The notes: generated by a model from the sequence alone, not told the origin. A stretch of DNA of 64,000 bases from Scortum barcoo (GCA_023238725.1 CM041531.1:18870643-18934642), one strand, 5' to 3'. Counted from the stretch's first letter, positions 49,006 to 63,612 are shown. Numbers and translations are program-made.

Positions 49006-51914
49006 AAGAGGTTGTGGGTGTTTATACCAAGTGTGTAATCCATTACAAAGTGACAATACAGTCAAACACAGACAATAACACATTTGTGTCAAAATGTTGT
49101 AGCGTGGCCACATCCAATGCCGCCTCACACAATGGAACTAAAATACACTGAGGTTCACCATAGCTATGTTTTCTCTGAGGCCTAAGACTTGCAAATGCTG
49201 CCAAAACAAAGATGGTCTCAGCATTTGTCATCGTGGACCCACAGCCTGAGCTCTGAAGTCTCAATACTACGCAGGTCAACATCCAACATCCCGTTTTCTT
49301 CCCTAGCTGTTGAGACTGCTCTGTACTCTCGAGAGCAAATCCTAAAAGAAAGCGCAAGCTAAATGGGGTTCCATCTTTGATCTGGCGGGGTGCAAAGCCA
49401 TTGGCCCACAGCCACAAAGGAGCTTAGGCGATGGAGAGGGCCTCAGAAACATGGTGTAGCTTTCTCACAATGGCTGCTGTTGCATGGACACACAGCTCTT
49501 GAGGAAGCAACATGAGAAAGGCTCGGCTTGGTGGTGTTGTCTTGCTTTTACCGCTAAGCCATGTCTCAAGGCTGTTTACTCTCAGCAGCTCTAAAGCAAC
49601 TCCAACTCAAGATGGTATCAGAGGTGTGGATTTTAAGCAGGCTTACTTTGTCCTGTTTGCCATTCTTCCACAGCAGAGCAGGAGGTTGCTTTGGGGTTAA
49701 GGGAGCTAATAACTAAAAATGACAGGGTTAAATGTCACATAGGAGAAGAGCAGCTTTCTGACCACTGGAAATGGGTTTGTTTTTGGTGGCGCTAATGGCA
49801 ATGCTTGGGCTGCTTCTCTTTGTCGGATGGCTACAAGGTCTGGTACTTGGATTCACGTAATGCTCTCCTGAAAGCTGCTGGGAGTTGACTCCGCTATTAT
49901 GGCTCTAGAAGCACAGATGCATTTTTCTATTCCCTGTGTGCCCTTACTGGCTAATACACTCATTATAACCGGCTTTGGGAATGTGCACAGTCAAGAGCTT
50001 TTAGTGATGGACCCACCACAGTCCTTTATTTCTTATCTAGTAATGAAAGAAAAGGTAAATACATGGGTTTTGTTCCTGGAGTAAAATGGGTGAGATAACA
50101 TGTATTTTAATACTGAGAGCAACAACATCAAGATTGGCCTTGATGCATAGCATCTCTTTGAACTACTTGGCTTTGTTCTGTTCCACTCATTTTCAAGTTG
50201 AATGATATGCAACGCTAATAAACAGCCTCTTAGACATAAACAGTCTGCAAAATGATACATGAACTGAAATGCTTACAAAAACAAAAGCATGCAGTTAAAC
50301 TAATTCTCATTTGTAGCTCTGTGCGCAGCCAGTCAGACATTTATTGTGAGTTTTTTTTTTTCCTCTTCCAGTTACTTGCTGATCTTCCTCGTCAGTTACA
50401 CATTTTAAAACCCTCCTGTGTGCACTGTGACATTACTTTTTTTAAGTTGGTGTGCGACCCGTGTCTTCTCTGTTATTCTTACTATAAGCCCAGAGTGAGC
50501 ACAAACCGACCAGTTGTTCAATCTCTATAAATCTGAAAAACACAAACTGCTGAGCGGTGACTCATATATCAGTCTATTATATACTACAGGGCTGACTGTA
50601 TTAAACAAATGGCTAGGCCTGCAGCTGGAAAAGAGAGGCAATATAGAGAGAGCAGAGGTTATTGTCTAATTTAAATCTTGGCTGCTTTCCCAGAGCTGTA
50701 CCACATTCCAATTTGTGGCTGTGTTGCTTGGCGCTACTGACAGAGGTCCGGCTGCAAATACTCTCGGGCTCCTCTCCAGAAATGTGTCTCCAAACTGACA
50801 ATCAACAAGTTGGCAGAGATTAACGGAATGACTGGGGCATATTAGGTGAAATAATGAAAATGCACACATGTAGATGTTCTTTGTGCCGTTCCTGCCTGTG
50901 CCTTTTGTTTTTCCTCCCCTGTGGTTGCAATAATGTATCTATAATCATTATGACTTGATGTGCAACAACAAAGGCCCATAAAGAAAGCCAGTGCGTTGCA
51001 TCTGTAATGTCTTTGAGTTCCATAATGAAATAGCAGCTGGAAAAGACATCTGTGAACACATAGTAGTTACAGAATGGTTGAGCGGGCTCTTAGAAGCAAT
51101 TAGCTATTTCAAGCATTTTCTCCTTGGCATACTATTGTCCGTTCATCTGCTAGATTGACAGCACACCAGGACATCATTAGCAAACCTGACGGCTGTTGAG
51201 TCGCAGACATTGTTTTTCTTGTGACAGCAACCATCAGGCTAAGTGCTTCACTAATGTTTTTAACAGTATTTAAACTCAAAATGTCACTTTAACATTTCCC
51301 ACTTCAAAAGCAGCGTGAGATTAGGATACCAGCTTTGAATAATTACAAACACTAAGCCTCAACTTTGATTCCATATCATTGCACTGACATTTCAAGAGAT
51401 TGGGAACAAAGACACACTACACATCTTTTAGTCATAATGCAAAAATTATTCCTTTCCTCTGTGTAAAATGACAGGTGATCAAAGGCACAAGGAAACCTAG
51501 AGGTCTGCTGTGTACTGGAGCTGTGCTTTTTTAAGAGAACAAGGTAAGTTAGTAAAAAGTGTTTACAAAAGGGAAAAAAACTCCATGCAAAAAACTTCTC
51601 TGATGATGACATTTGTCAGCGTGGAGACTATTTTCTCTAGACTGAAAGTCCCTATTGATACTGTCAAACTAGTGAACACTTGCATGTCCATTACACACAA
51701 ACACACAGATGTCTTGTTGCCCTGCAGATGAGTTCCTCCAACATTACTGCACACGAAAGCACACAAGTAAATAACCCTGAATCTGTCTCTTTTTACAATA
51801 AAAAATAATAGAATTGGTTGTATTCATACAACCTCCCTTTACAGCTATTGATTTCCTACTTTGACCACAACTCCCTCCGAGCATTTTTATCCCATTTCAC
51901 CAGTGCAGACGGCT

Positions 51915-51931
51915 AAAAAAAAAAAAAAAAA
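51915..51931 (+). repeat. A17 homopolymer
   Basis: Run of 17 A in tox3 intron 1. No recognisable element precedes it. Confidence 0.9.
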
Positions 51932-53188
51932 GGAGTCATTGACATTTTCTGTATTTGAGCCTTGACCTCTATTTTAGGACCATGCTGTGAGCTTCTCCAC
52001 TAAAATAAATGAGAGCAGGGCACAGTCTGCTCTGCACTCACACCTTACCGTGCACATGTACTCCCATCACTCTTCATTTGTCTTCATTAGGCTTGTGTTT
52101 GACCCGCTTCTCCAATCCTCAGACAGTATATATAGTCCACAGAGAGCATCGGAACGTGTGATGTTGTAGCTCAAATATTCCTGTTGTTTCTGCACAGAGG
52201 TGAGGAATAACTAAAAGTAAATAACTTATAACTAACACAACTAACTTTTCCCCATGCCACTCAGGTGCATTCAATTAATAAATCTTGACAGACAAATGTC
52301 ACTAATCCAATTAATCAATATGTAAACAAAGCCTGTAACAACAAAATCAGAGATTTCAACAGGGGGCGCCATGCTGGAAACACTGCCGCTTTAAGTCGGC
52401 GTGAGAAAAAGAATTCCCACTGTCAACTTGTCATCAGCTAATTTACCTGGAGCCAGAGGGGGAGATTCACTGGACACATAGGGAGAGTTAATCTCTTCAT
52501 TCATCTTCGCTAAAGAGATCGACCCAATTAGCTTGCCACATTGACTGACACCGCTTGTGTTTGCTTTTCTCCCTCGACTTTTCCCCCCCTTTTTCAATAC
52601 GGAGTTATGCAGTTTATGCTGGCTCCAGCTGAAGGCCTCTGAAATTATTCGAGGGTACTGTACAACAGTGAAATAATCGTGATGTCTTTATTCGAATCTG
52701 TCGAGTCTGAAATATTCACCACTGCAATTTGCTGTGACTGATTAGCCAATGGAAGGGTTGCTTGGGGATAGCTCTCCAGAGCTCTGTAATTGAGCGGATT
52801 TGACTTGGGAGAGGTTTTTTTCTGCTGATAACTACACACATTCCCCTTTTTAATGTACTTTTCTTTTTTTAGCCTCTCCTAAGAGCCAGTGCACATCAGA
52901 ATTATGATGCTCCCAGAAACAGCCGTATGTAGGGCAGTTCATATTCAGATTGCTGTCCCTAGAAAATGTGATTCCACATCGTGTTTCGTCTGATGATTTA
53001 CCAAAGTATCTCTGGCTGTAGCCCAGAGACCAGTCAGTGTTAGTTGGCCTGGTCACCGCAGAGCTGTCAGATCTAGAAACTCAAAGATCAGGGACCACAA
53101 TGGCCCGGAGGACTGCCACCGTGGCCTCTGACATCCCACAATACAATATAAAAAATGTTGATGTAGATGTCGATGTTGATGTTGAAGT

Positions 53189-53312
53189 TTTTCCTGACCC
53201 GGTCGAGGGTCTAAGGACAGAGGGTGTCACAACCTGTACAGATTGTAAAGCCCTCTGAGGCAAACAATGTTTGTGATTTTGGGCTTTAAATAAATAAATT
53301 TGAATTTGAAAT
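53189..53312 (+). mobile_element. 3' tail of a teleost non-LTR retrotransposon or SINE, copy B
   Basis: Shares with 85-237 the ordered motifs CTAAGGACAGAGG, CTGTACAGATTGTAAAG, CTGAGGCAAA, GTGATTTTGGGCT and AAATAAATAAATTTGAATTT. It is closer to the recalled family consensus than copy A (AAGCCCTCTGAGGCAAA is intact). Same orientation, inside tox3 intron 1. A short imperfect GATGTT hexamer repeat (53157-53189) lies immediately upstream. Confidence 0.72.
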
Positions 53313-56137
53313 TAGAATTTTGAATGTCTGTGTGCCACTACGCATTTTGCACAAGGATATGAAGGCTTAAAATGCTTGGTAAATGCTGTGCTGTGTGGAG
53401 TCTTACTTTAAAGTGTGACTGTAATAACTGAAATAGGAAACAACACATTCTCCCTCTTACAAATCAAAAGTCGTTAAGTACTGCTGATGCCACCACACCA
53501 CAATGCAGCAAATGCTGATAAGATTTAGATTTAGTCAACATTGTACTATAATTTTGTCATCTTTACTAGTTGTCAATAATGGTGCTATTTTGTTTGTTAC
53601 ATAGCAATTATATGCACTAAAAGTTACATATAACTGCTTTTAATAGCATTCAATGACAAGGAAAATCTCTCTTGAATTATAACAATTAATATGTTCTTTT
53701 CATATCTGTGAGACTTCTCAAATAAATATATGTAAGTGATGACCTGTGATATTTTAACAAAAGTATGCTTATATTCTGTAGCTGGCGCACACATGTCAGG
53801 GATTGTAGGGCTTAAAAGGGATGATAAACAGAGCACTGAAATGGGTAAGCCATCAAATAATGTCTAATAATGAGCTGTTTCATTATAATCCTGTATGGAT
53901 AATTATGAGATTAATATGTCAATGCTTGTTTTGGCAGGTTCTGCAGCCAGGAAGGGCTGTATTTACCAGTCACCGTGCCACAATGCACTGAAAACATTAA
54001 ATCTCATTTATATTGTACAGAAAAAAGAGAGATGCTGTTATTCTTTTCCAAAACACACCACTAATGCTCTGGGGCATGATTTGTCATTGTTATTCAGTGC
54101 GCGCTCACCTACACTTAAAACATGATCCTTCTGGATTTTAATTAAGCACCAAGGTACCTCCCAGGGGGTTTTGGCTTGGCAAAGGAAACTACTTTGATTT
54201 ATGTACTACTTTGTTGTTCCTGCTTGAAGCTTGCCTGTTAAGAGAGACTGTGGTGATGAATGAAAGAACGGGGCAATTATTGTTTATTTGTTAATTAGTT
54301 CCTGTTAAGAATGTACTTTCCTGAAAATGTCAATACCCACCAATAGTGATGCTGAACATAGAGCTGTCTCTTTATCTCATCTCCCCCGTCTCACAGCAAT
54401 CAAACATAAACTGTTGACTATGGACTGGGTAATCTCAGGCATCTTACTGTGAGCTGTGTTCATGTTTATGCATGTTCGGCTAAATTTGGTGACAATTCAA
54501 TGTTAAATCAACAAAAGCGGAAAGGACTTTGCCAACGGGCTAACACATCTATTTATCCATGTCCACCCACCCATACAGCAGCAAATAGCACAAATCAGCA
54601 AATAACTTAAAATACAATACTAATTTGCAGAACACTATGGAATGCCATTTCAGCAGCAATAGTATTCAAACATAATTTACTGCCTGTTAAATGAATAATT
54701 ATCAGTAAACACTGTAGCAGTTGAAAACAGTTCCTAAAGCAGAAGAGCACATATTTGTCAGTTATAAATATGCCTCTCAGTCTGTTGGGAATGAAATTAA
54801 CGCACATTAACACCGTATTTAGATCGTAAACATGATTTTGTTGTTAGACGCAGATAAAAAACACACACACAAGAAAATACATGTGCTGTACTATCTCATA
54901 CATCCATTTTTCATCCTGTACAGGCCAAATACATTTCAGATGGATGAACATACATGCATATATTCCAGGCAGTATTCAAATGTACCAACAATGTTATACT
55001 TGTCAGCCACAGATAGATGTTGTCTCTCTTTCTAGATAGGTATTACTCATTCAGTACTTGTATAGCATGGACAGAAGCCAGTTTTCAATATGAAACTTTA
55101 AGCACTGCCAGGAGTATAATCCAGACTACCCAGGTGTACAATATGCAGCTGTTTTTAATAACAGGCCACATGCCCTGCAATAACACATGACAAATACTCA
55201 CAAGTGATGTAATACTGTTCGGTCAATAACCTTTTTTTTTTTTTTTGCTTTTACAATCTGGCCACAAAAGCACTTTAGCTGTTGATTGTGTTATGGTGTC
55301 TAGAACTGAACTTTCTTGCATTTTTATCCTGCTGAATTTCTCTAGACGCGTGTCAGCTAATTGGCTCTAACGTATAATGGGATGTGAGATCGCTCTTTCC
55401 TGACAGCTTCATTTTGGCCTGCTGCGCCACGTGTCCACGCTGACAAATCAAAGCCTTGGCCGAGGACACTCTTCACAGTGAGAATTGAAAATGAAGATGG
55501 TCAGTCTCCTCGGTGACACAGGAGCGGCTGCGGAGACAGACCTTGCGCGAGGTCTGCTCTCCTAGATGCATGATCAGAAGCTAATGGAGTCTCGAAACTA
55601 CGGGGGTGCTGCGGGATCGCTACGGTTAGCTCGTGGAACTGCTGAAGGTCACCACTGCTGAGCCGAGCAGCCACAAGCCCTCATAAAACCATGCAGCGTA
55701 TCATTATTTTCAAAGTGTTTCATTATGGACGGTTAACCTTGGCTAACTCCGACCTAACACTTTAATCAGCTGCCTGTAATGCCTTTGAAACAGTGTAATC
55801 ATTCAGCTTCTCCTCTTGTTTATCAGCGGGAGGGACACAAATGTAGTGGAGCCTATTTAAAAAAAATAAATAAATAAATTTTAAAAAAAGAAAGAAAAAG
55901 TGAGCTCATCTTTCTCTGGGCTGTGCAGGTATTTGAAAAGTTACACCATGAGTCAGAACCTCCAAAGAAAGAGGAACTAGATCGGCTTCCTTGGAAGGAA
56001 TGACATTTGAAAGAATCATCAGCGGCAGTCCAGGCAGAACAACCCTGCCAACGCTGAGGCCTCACAGACCTTGATCTTGTTTCTACTTCTGCCATACCGC
56101 ACTATGACCACATGCGAGAGTCCAGCGGCCAGCAGAA

Positions 56138-56158
56138 ACACACACACACACACACACA
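56138..56158 (+). repeat. CA microsatellite
   Basis: Uninterrupted CA dinucleotides, about ten units, in tox3 intron 1. Confidence 0.9.
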
Positions 56159-56493
56159 TCACAATAAACAAGTACATGCTGTGAATGAGCCTCCACTTCA
56201 ACTCCTGAAAATATCAGAAGTCGGCTCAAGAATTTCATGGACCCCATTCATGATCCCGGTTGAGGTTTCAGGGACTAGACCTTTGTTATGTGGCCGCTCT
56301 CTCACTGAGGGCCACGTCCATTGTTCCTTTTGATCATATAACTGAATAAAGACTAGACAGATTCATGAATACTGCATGTTTTTCATCTGACTGGAAATCT
56401 GACAAAAGAATCCTCAAAGCCGTGATATTTCAGTAACATGTTGAGAGATTTGCTCATTCAAATGAAGACAATTTTCGGGCAATTACAGCAAAA

Positions 56494-56515
56494 AGAGTGA
56501 TGTAAGAGTGATGTA
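56494..56515 (+). repeat. 11-bp tandem duplication
   Basis: AGAGTGATGTA twice in tandem; a small recent-looking duplication. Confidence 0.9.
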
Positions 56516-56888
56516 ATGAGTCGACAGCGTTGTCCGCTGAACATCTTTGATTCGTCTTCCCAGCAGTATCTCGCACTGGCAACTGAAGTGTGATTAACAT
56601 TTTATGGTTATTGTTTAGGCAGCTGGTTTGAGGGTTAGGAGAAGATTATGATCTCAGGCTCCTGCTTCAAGTCAAGTTTGCACAGTCTGCATAAACACAA
56701 AAGGGCAAAAAAAAAGAGAAAACTGGAAGAAATATGAAGAAAAACAAAAATGAGTAGGGAGCAACTTTTGTTTAATGGCTGTGCAGACATGCATTTCGTA
56801 TGAACTTGCTCTCCAAGATGGATACAAAGACATTTCTGACAAACCAAGTACAGGGAAGACATGGAGGGCAAACACACTGAGCAGCTGT

Positions 56889-56916
56889 TTCATTCAGTAT
56901 GGTTCATTCAGTATGG
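56889..56916 (+). repeat. 14-bp tandem duplication
   Basis: TTCATTCAGTATGG twice in tandem without mismatch. Confidence 0.9.
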
Positions 56917-58878
56917 ACAATTCTCCATCAGCACAACGTATGGAGATCTTGATATCATTCGAACTCAACATGAACTACGGCGATAAACAAAGTATTCATG
57001 GCAGAGAATATTCTTATCAGTCTAACGCACGTATATAAAAAGATCCAATCAAAGTGTGGCAGGGTGAGATGGCGGCGTTCCAACTTTGGGAGACTATTAA
57101 AGCTCATTTAGGGGGTGAAGTGGGTTTATAGGCTGCAGTATTATTGCTGTGGCAGTAACTGCTCAGAGACACATACACATTATCCAACTGCCACAAACAG
57201 ACTGTGTGTTTGAGGAGTGTTTGACAATCACAACTAACTATAGATAGTCACCAAGTAGGTACCAGCATGCAAAAGGGAAACAAAAAAGCTGGTTATTTTT
57301 TCTGCAAACAGCAAAATCAGCTTCAACGGCTATTGTTTTAAAAAAAAGGTGTGTTTTAAAATAATGCTTACATACTGCGTGATAAACAGATTATATTTTA
57401 GTCTTTCTTGAACCCAAGTCAGTTTTGCTCCAGCGCGACGTCTATTCGGCCATTCAAATGAAACTTTTATTTACCCCCTCTGTTTAAGCTCTTTGTCCAA
57501 CGGGTCTGAGGGATATTTGCACACCTGCCACTGTTGTCAGTCCTTTTAGTGCAACCTGGTAACACGCTGCATTATGGGAATGTGTGATGTAGGAGGGGGG
57601 GAGGGGGGCAGGTGAAAAAGGGTGGATTAATCACACAGCGTAACGCGTAATACTACACGCACCTGCAGCCCACGAAACCTGTAATGAGAAAGAAATTCAC
57701 ATTCAGCCTGATGTATGAGCAACTGTTGGAACAGTGACTAATATTTCTATGAGTCAGCTGCTTTAGGTAGAATGGTCACATTTAATTTGGAGTACAGAAA
57801 GAAATCCTGCACCCAGACAATACTTCTTGTTTGGCTGACAGGATTAATTCATGTGTTACAGGAATAATATTTCAAATGTTAAAAATGTTACATCCCGCAT
57901 TTACCTAATTGGAAGCTGACTAAACACCGGGCTGCAGGACAAAGGTGGAATATAGAGACAGCGGCAATGAATTCAACTTGTCCAGCCTAGAAAACATTAA
58001 CCACGACTGTGTGAGATGGAGGACATTCGTCAGTGGCTCGCGCTCCTCGAAAAGAGCTTAGGAGAAGGGCTTAAGTCAAGCAAGTCAAGTTAAAAGGAAA
58101 ACAGCTGAATGTTTTGATTCAGTCTGTGAGCCCATTAGGAGAATTGGACATCAGATCTATGAAACATGGAATGGCTGCCTCTCAGGAAAGCTTTAAAAAT
58201 GAATGTGTCTTAACAGCGAGGCTAACCACTAAAGGGGACACAACACTTATTGAATCAGCCAACCAGAAGTGATTGACTGGTCCTTTTGAAAACTGCTTAA
58301 TTCACGGTAAAAGCAGTTTTCTGGGGCACGCAGAGTCCCTCCCCACCCCTTCCTTTTAATAAGTCAGCAAGGTTGAGGCTGTCAACCAGGCTGATGTAGT
58401 GAGCCAAAATCAGATTAAAACAGTTTATCGTGGTGGAAAAATATCTCTTGTGGGAGGCCCTGCTTTGATTCTAAAGGGCCAGAGTTTTCACAAAAAATAT
58501 CAGAGGACTCCTTCAAGTGCCTACAGGGGGTTAATTTAGCCTTTGACTTCACAGGATAAACTCACCCAAACAGTAGACTGACCATTTCTCATGTCAGTAT
58601 CATATATACAACTTAGTTAAAGTCTGAGAACTCAAGTGCTTTTGGTCCTCGTGTCAAGTTGTATCTCAGGTCTTATCTTACCATCGTCCTAAAACTAAAA
58701 CTCAACCCCCCCCCCCTCGCTGACCTTGATGGTGTCACATACTCTTCTTTTATAGGGAGCTGCAGATAAGGTTAACAGCCTTCCCATAGATGAGTTCGGT
58801 CTCCGTGTGGAGCTATGACTTATGGATGTTTTTGGAGTGGGCTTAGCTTTTGTAGCTCTCCTCTGGGTCTGCTCTGCG

Positions 58879-58900
58879 AAAAAAAAAAAAAAAAAAAAAA
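58879..58900 (+). repeat. A22 homopolymer
   Basis: The longest homopolymer in the window. The preceding sequence is not a SINE or pseudogene I recognise, so it is described only as a mononucleotide repeat. Confidence 0.9.
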
Positions 58901-59529
58901 CACTTCAGCTGAAAGGTTTTTGTGTAAAGAGGTGAGTGTAGATTTCTCCTCGGTGCTATATATGGTTCAATCACCGTCGAAATAAATGAAACAGTGGGAT
59001 TATTACTTTGTTATGTTTCATTTGCACTATAATGGCACAATGAATAATTGAACATTTGGAAGAAAAATTAATAATAAGGCAAAGAGACATTTTTATTTTT
59101 AGTACCGCACTGCATGCAACTCTCTACTGTGTCTGTTGATCAGAAATTAAATAAAAACAGTTATTAAAGCAATAAAGAGAACTACAGGACATTTAAATAC
59201 CCAGACGGCACTACAACTAAAAAAAACAAAAAAAAAAAAACTCTCTGTCATGACTTTGGATGTCAAAATAAACAATCTTTCCTCAGGCACTTACATGGTT
59301 TGATGGATGTTGTAGTGATGTTGTGCACATGATCAAAATCCAATAACAAATGTGACTCTCTTGTGGATTCATCCTCTTTTGTATCATTGAAAGAGATTGT
59401 TTCTGAAGCAGACATGTAGCTACAAATAATCCAGCAAAAAGAAGGTTGCTTTAGTTCAGTGGGAACAAACAGTGCCGGGGTTAATCCTCAAGTAAGAACA
59501 TTGAACGATACACACACTGTAGCCCTATG

Positions 59530-59710
59530 AAGCGTGGATTCTTCACTGGTTTGACTGATTTGTCCCCGGTCTTGAGATCACAACCTGAGGTTCGCTCAGT
59601 GCAGCGAGATGTCTGCGGCCGTGCCAGAAGGGTAGGGTACGCGATGCCCGGCGGGTGCGGGCCCCACCAGCCGAGAAGCAACTTTAGACTGCGAGGTCTG
59701 CCTAAATGAA
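59530..59710. other. GC-rich islet in tox3 intron 1
   Basis: About 180 bp with many CpGs (GCGATGCCCGGCGGGTGCGG inside) within AT-rich DNA. Both strands have an open frame across it (77 codons minus, 60 codons plus), neither with a known motif or clear splice sites. It could be an unrecognised exon, a regulatory element or a mobile-element fragment. Confidence 0.3.
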
Positions 59711-62700
59711 GCACGCTGAGTAACGCAAGATGTAATGAAGTGGATTTATGAGCAGTGATGGCAGCATTACAGAAGGTCTTTACGAGTGCTGATCTGAGTA
59801 ATGGTCTGTGTCTGTCTAAGATTTCAGAGCCTTTGTCACATCCACCTCATAAACAAAGCAGACAACCTGGTCTTGTGTTTCCCACAGGTTCAGACTGTTG
59901 GTTCACATCGGCAGATTATACTGGTTAAACAAGCTGAAACAAAGTCTAAACTCATTTAAAAGGAACTTTGAAGTTGTGTGTGTGTGCATATGTGCCATAT
60001 GTCAACATCTCAATGTGATCAACAAAATAAAGGAAGTGACAGTCGTGATAATGTGGTGCCACAGGGATCGGAAACTATCAGGCTCACAGTTTAATACAAG
60101 ACACTTAAAAGTCAGGTTTCACACACATTTATAGATTTTCATCCAGTGTGTCTCAATTGGACCGTAACAACTATCATCACCTTTGGTCAGCGCAATAAAG
60201 TGTTCAGACATGACGCAGGAAGTGGAGAGCTGTGCATTAACAAAATGTTCACATCTGCCCTGTGTAGACATACGTGTGTCTAACAAACAGAGCATTCACT
60301 CTCAAGAGGCAAGAACTCCAAGTACAGTGTGTCTTCGAGCAGGCGGACTAAAAATAACACTCTAATCTCAGTGGGAAAATTAGGTGTTTAATAAATCTGT
60401 TGAACTACATCTCCTGACAAGCTACAATTAAAAAGAGCCCTGCAAAACACACCAGCTATTCACTTCTTGGATGTTTAAACATTTAACATGCACCTTGAAG
60501 TCATATCCATCAACTGCTGAGTTTGACAAAGCAGACAGCCTCTGAGGTTACACCCCCCCCCCATTACCCCTCTCCCCCCTAACACACACACACACAGCAT
60601 CAGGGCACACACACACATTTAAAGCTGTGTTTGGATATGTTTAGAATGTGTGTGATGAAATGGCACCAGCTGTGTACACTGGAGAGATGCACAAGGCCCC
60701 CTGGTTGAGCAGAGTGTTAACCCCTTCCCTCCCCACGAAGCAGAAAGGACAGCAAAGACAAAGGTCCCACTAAGGTTTGGACACAACAACGGGTTATTGC
60801 CCAGGGGTTTGTTCCTGTCGAAGTACAGTCATTCACTGAGGTCCTTCCCCCGGTTCTTGAAACCCCCGTTTTTATTTAGTTTCCTTACGTTTGCATGGGT
60901 CACTAGGGTTTCATATGAACCACGAGCAGGCTTCTGTTTTACCTACACCACATTTTGCAGGCTCATTGAAACCTTGTGATAGTTGCAGCCCTGCGTCATC
61001 GTGTCAAGTCTTACAGTTTGACAACTTCCTTATCATTGTTTTTACAGCGAGGCATTGTTCATATCACAGGTGAGTGAGCGATAAGATGCATTCCAGAGTA
61101 CTTCATATGTTTAGTGTAAAAAAGCAAAAAATAGGATATGCCCAGTAGTAAAGGATTTGATCTTATTATAAAAAGGTATTTAAAGTCCTTCAAATTTGGA
61201 CATGTTTGATTGGGGGACAACCACTGTTACTGCGTTAACAGCACGTGTGTTGAATACACCGAGCAGACCTTGAGCCACTACTTTGTTAAAAATACAGCGG
61301 AGGAGCAACTGGTGTATCGATTTACAACACGACCAACCAAACTATTAAACATAATAAAGAAGTCAGTCAATAACAATTATGACCACAAATTGATTTCATG
61401 CTGAACACGGCGCAAACAATTAATAGCGAAGTCGGTCAATGTGCGGAAGAGTCGGTGTTGTGCAGCCTGTCACCTGCAGGTAACTGACAAAAAAATGCTG
61501 AAAATGACGATTGTTTTTTTTATGTGACATAAATACATGAAATGACTATTGCATGAAAAACATCACAAATAATAACAAAAAAGGAGTCTGAATCCTGAAA
61601 ATCTAGAGGACCATAACTTTAAGTCAGGAAGAAGTTTAGCTCATCCTTGCGAGTTGAAACACTTCACAAAGCACAAAAGTCCCTTTACAGCATCATCAAC
61701 AATAATGTAGTGGGTCACAGAGGATGATGTAAGTTTGCACTTTTCCATCGTTTGTCTATACATCTGTCTCTGTGCTTGTGCAATAGTAAAACACTGTGGT
61801 CAACATATGGTCAACTCCCAACTGCAAAGAATTATGATGTCTCAGTGGTGATGGTATTAGTTTTGCAAATAAACCCTGAGTGTTAGCACCAGTGCAGGTG
61901 AGGAGTTTGTATTAACATCTGTTGGTAATTTCAGTCCCTCTGCGCCTGGAGGTAATGAAAAACCCCACTAAATGGATACTGTATCTGAAACATTATTAAG
62001 CCTTGAGAAAAAAAAACAGACCAGATGGCCATAAATATGGGAATAACACTGGGTCCCTTTCATGAAACCATTAAAGTCAATCACATTTGACTTTTACAAA
62101 TACCAAAAGCAGTCGAAACCAAACAGCTCCTTGTCTTTGGTTGATGCTGTGCATGACTGAAGAGCTTGCCCAGAAAAACCACATAACTTTAACTTTTTTT
62201 CGCATCACTGGCATCACCAAAGTAAGAAATTGGACAAATGAAATGAACTAGAAATGAACTAGATGCATCAATGTATACCATATAAGTCCATGCATTCATT
62301 TAAACTTGTCCAAACTTTTAAAAGCCAGTTCTTCATATGTTTTTACTGACTACAACCAGGTGTTCTTAACACAAGCCAAGGAGCCAGTAAAACTAAGAGT
62401 CATTATCAGAGATACATTGAAAATCACATAACCCGAAGTAACAACCAATCAATAAAAGTAGGGGCCTTGGCAGGTTTGCCCTTGAGCACAGCTGATCCGT
62501 GTTCAACCTTAAGTCAAGGTAGTTTAAGAGAACCGGCCCTGCTGTGACGGCCCTGTCGCCCACCTGAACACTCTGCATTTAATGTTTAAAGCTCACAGAA
62601 AGAAACCACGGCGATGACTCGGAGGTGAGTTTTGATAAAGGAACTGTGGTTAATTCTGACAGATTATGGCGAGTGATTTTTCTCCCTACATTTATTTTAC

Positions 62701-63612
62701 GAGCATTATTCAGCTGTGTGAAGTTGTAGCATGTTTCTCCTCAGAGCTGCTGTTTCTCCTTCATCTCGGTGCCAAAAAACAGGCAGCTTCATTAGTCATG
62801 TCTGCAGCACCTAATTAAGTTTGTGCCACTCGTTTGGATTTTTCTGTAAATTTAAAAGAATCTCTGATGTGTCAAAGTGCCTCTGGGCCATTCTGTCTCT
62901 GTTGTCATTAAAATTGAACATTTCCTGTGCCAGCGTTTTGGGAGGGTACTGCCTGTTTTCGAAATCAAAACTGTGAATCGAGTGAAAGTTTTGCTGTTTT
63001 CAAAAGGTGCTGTGACAACTTATAAATAGATTAAAGAAGTAATGGCTCAGTTCTATGTGACTTGCGAGCACGCCACATCTTTGGGATGACAAACCGCTCT
63101 GCATTGAGCTACCTTTGAGCGAGCTGATTCAAATAAATTGGAAGATTATTTGAAAGATGCATGCAAAAGAGCCTATTTGTTCACCATGGAGAGGGATTGT
63201 AATTAGCATGAAATGCATGCTTTGTACTCTCCGGCTCACTCTCTCCAACCTAACTGGTCGAGATACTGGATAAGCACCTTCTCACCACTCTCCCTCTCAC
63301 TCGCTCGCTCGCTGTCTGCCTCTTTTTGCATCGTGGCCAATTACTGTTACAGATGGAAAATTTCACTTGACCTGGGGAATTTATGAGCAGGAATAAAATC
63401 GCACTTCAACTCTTACGCCAATTCAAAGCAATGTAGTTAAAATTTCTCAAGGCTGATGAAGACATGATGAAATTGGGCACATGTGACAACTTGGCTGCAT
63501 GACAAAGAGCTGATGAAACAGTGAGACAAACCTGGTAACTGTTTTTGAGCAGCATCAGATTGCGAGGGCAAACAGAGCTGCACTATAGGGCTGAATAATT
63601 CGGGAGGGGGCT

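Noticed and set aside
56282..56318. Minus-strand Met-Asp-Val start considered as tox3 exon 1
   Set aside because: Continues ALSERAAT then stop, not the RFYP-type sequence expected, and has no donor.
59530..59710. GC-rich islet considered as an rRNA fragment
   Set aside because: No recognisable 5S, 18S or 28S core motif could be matched.
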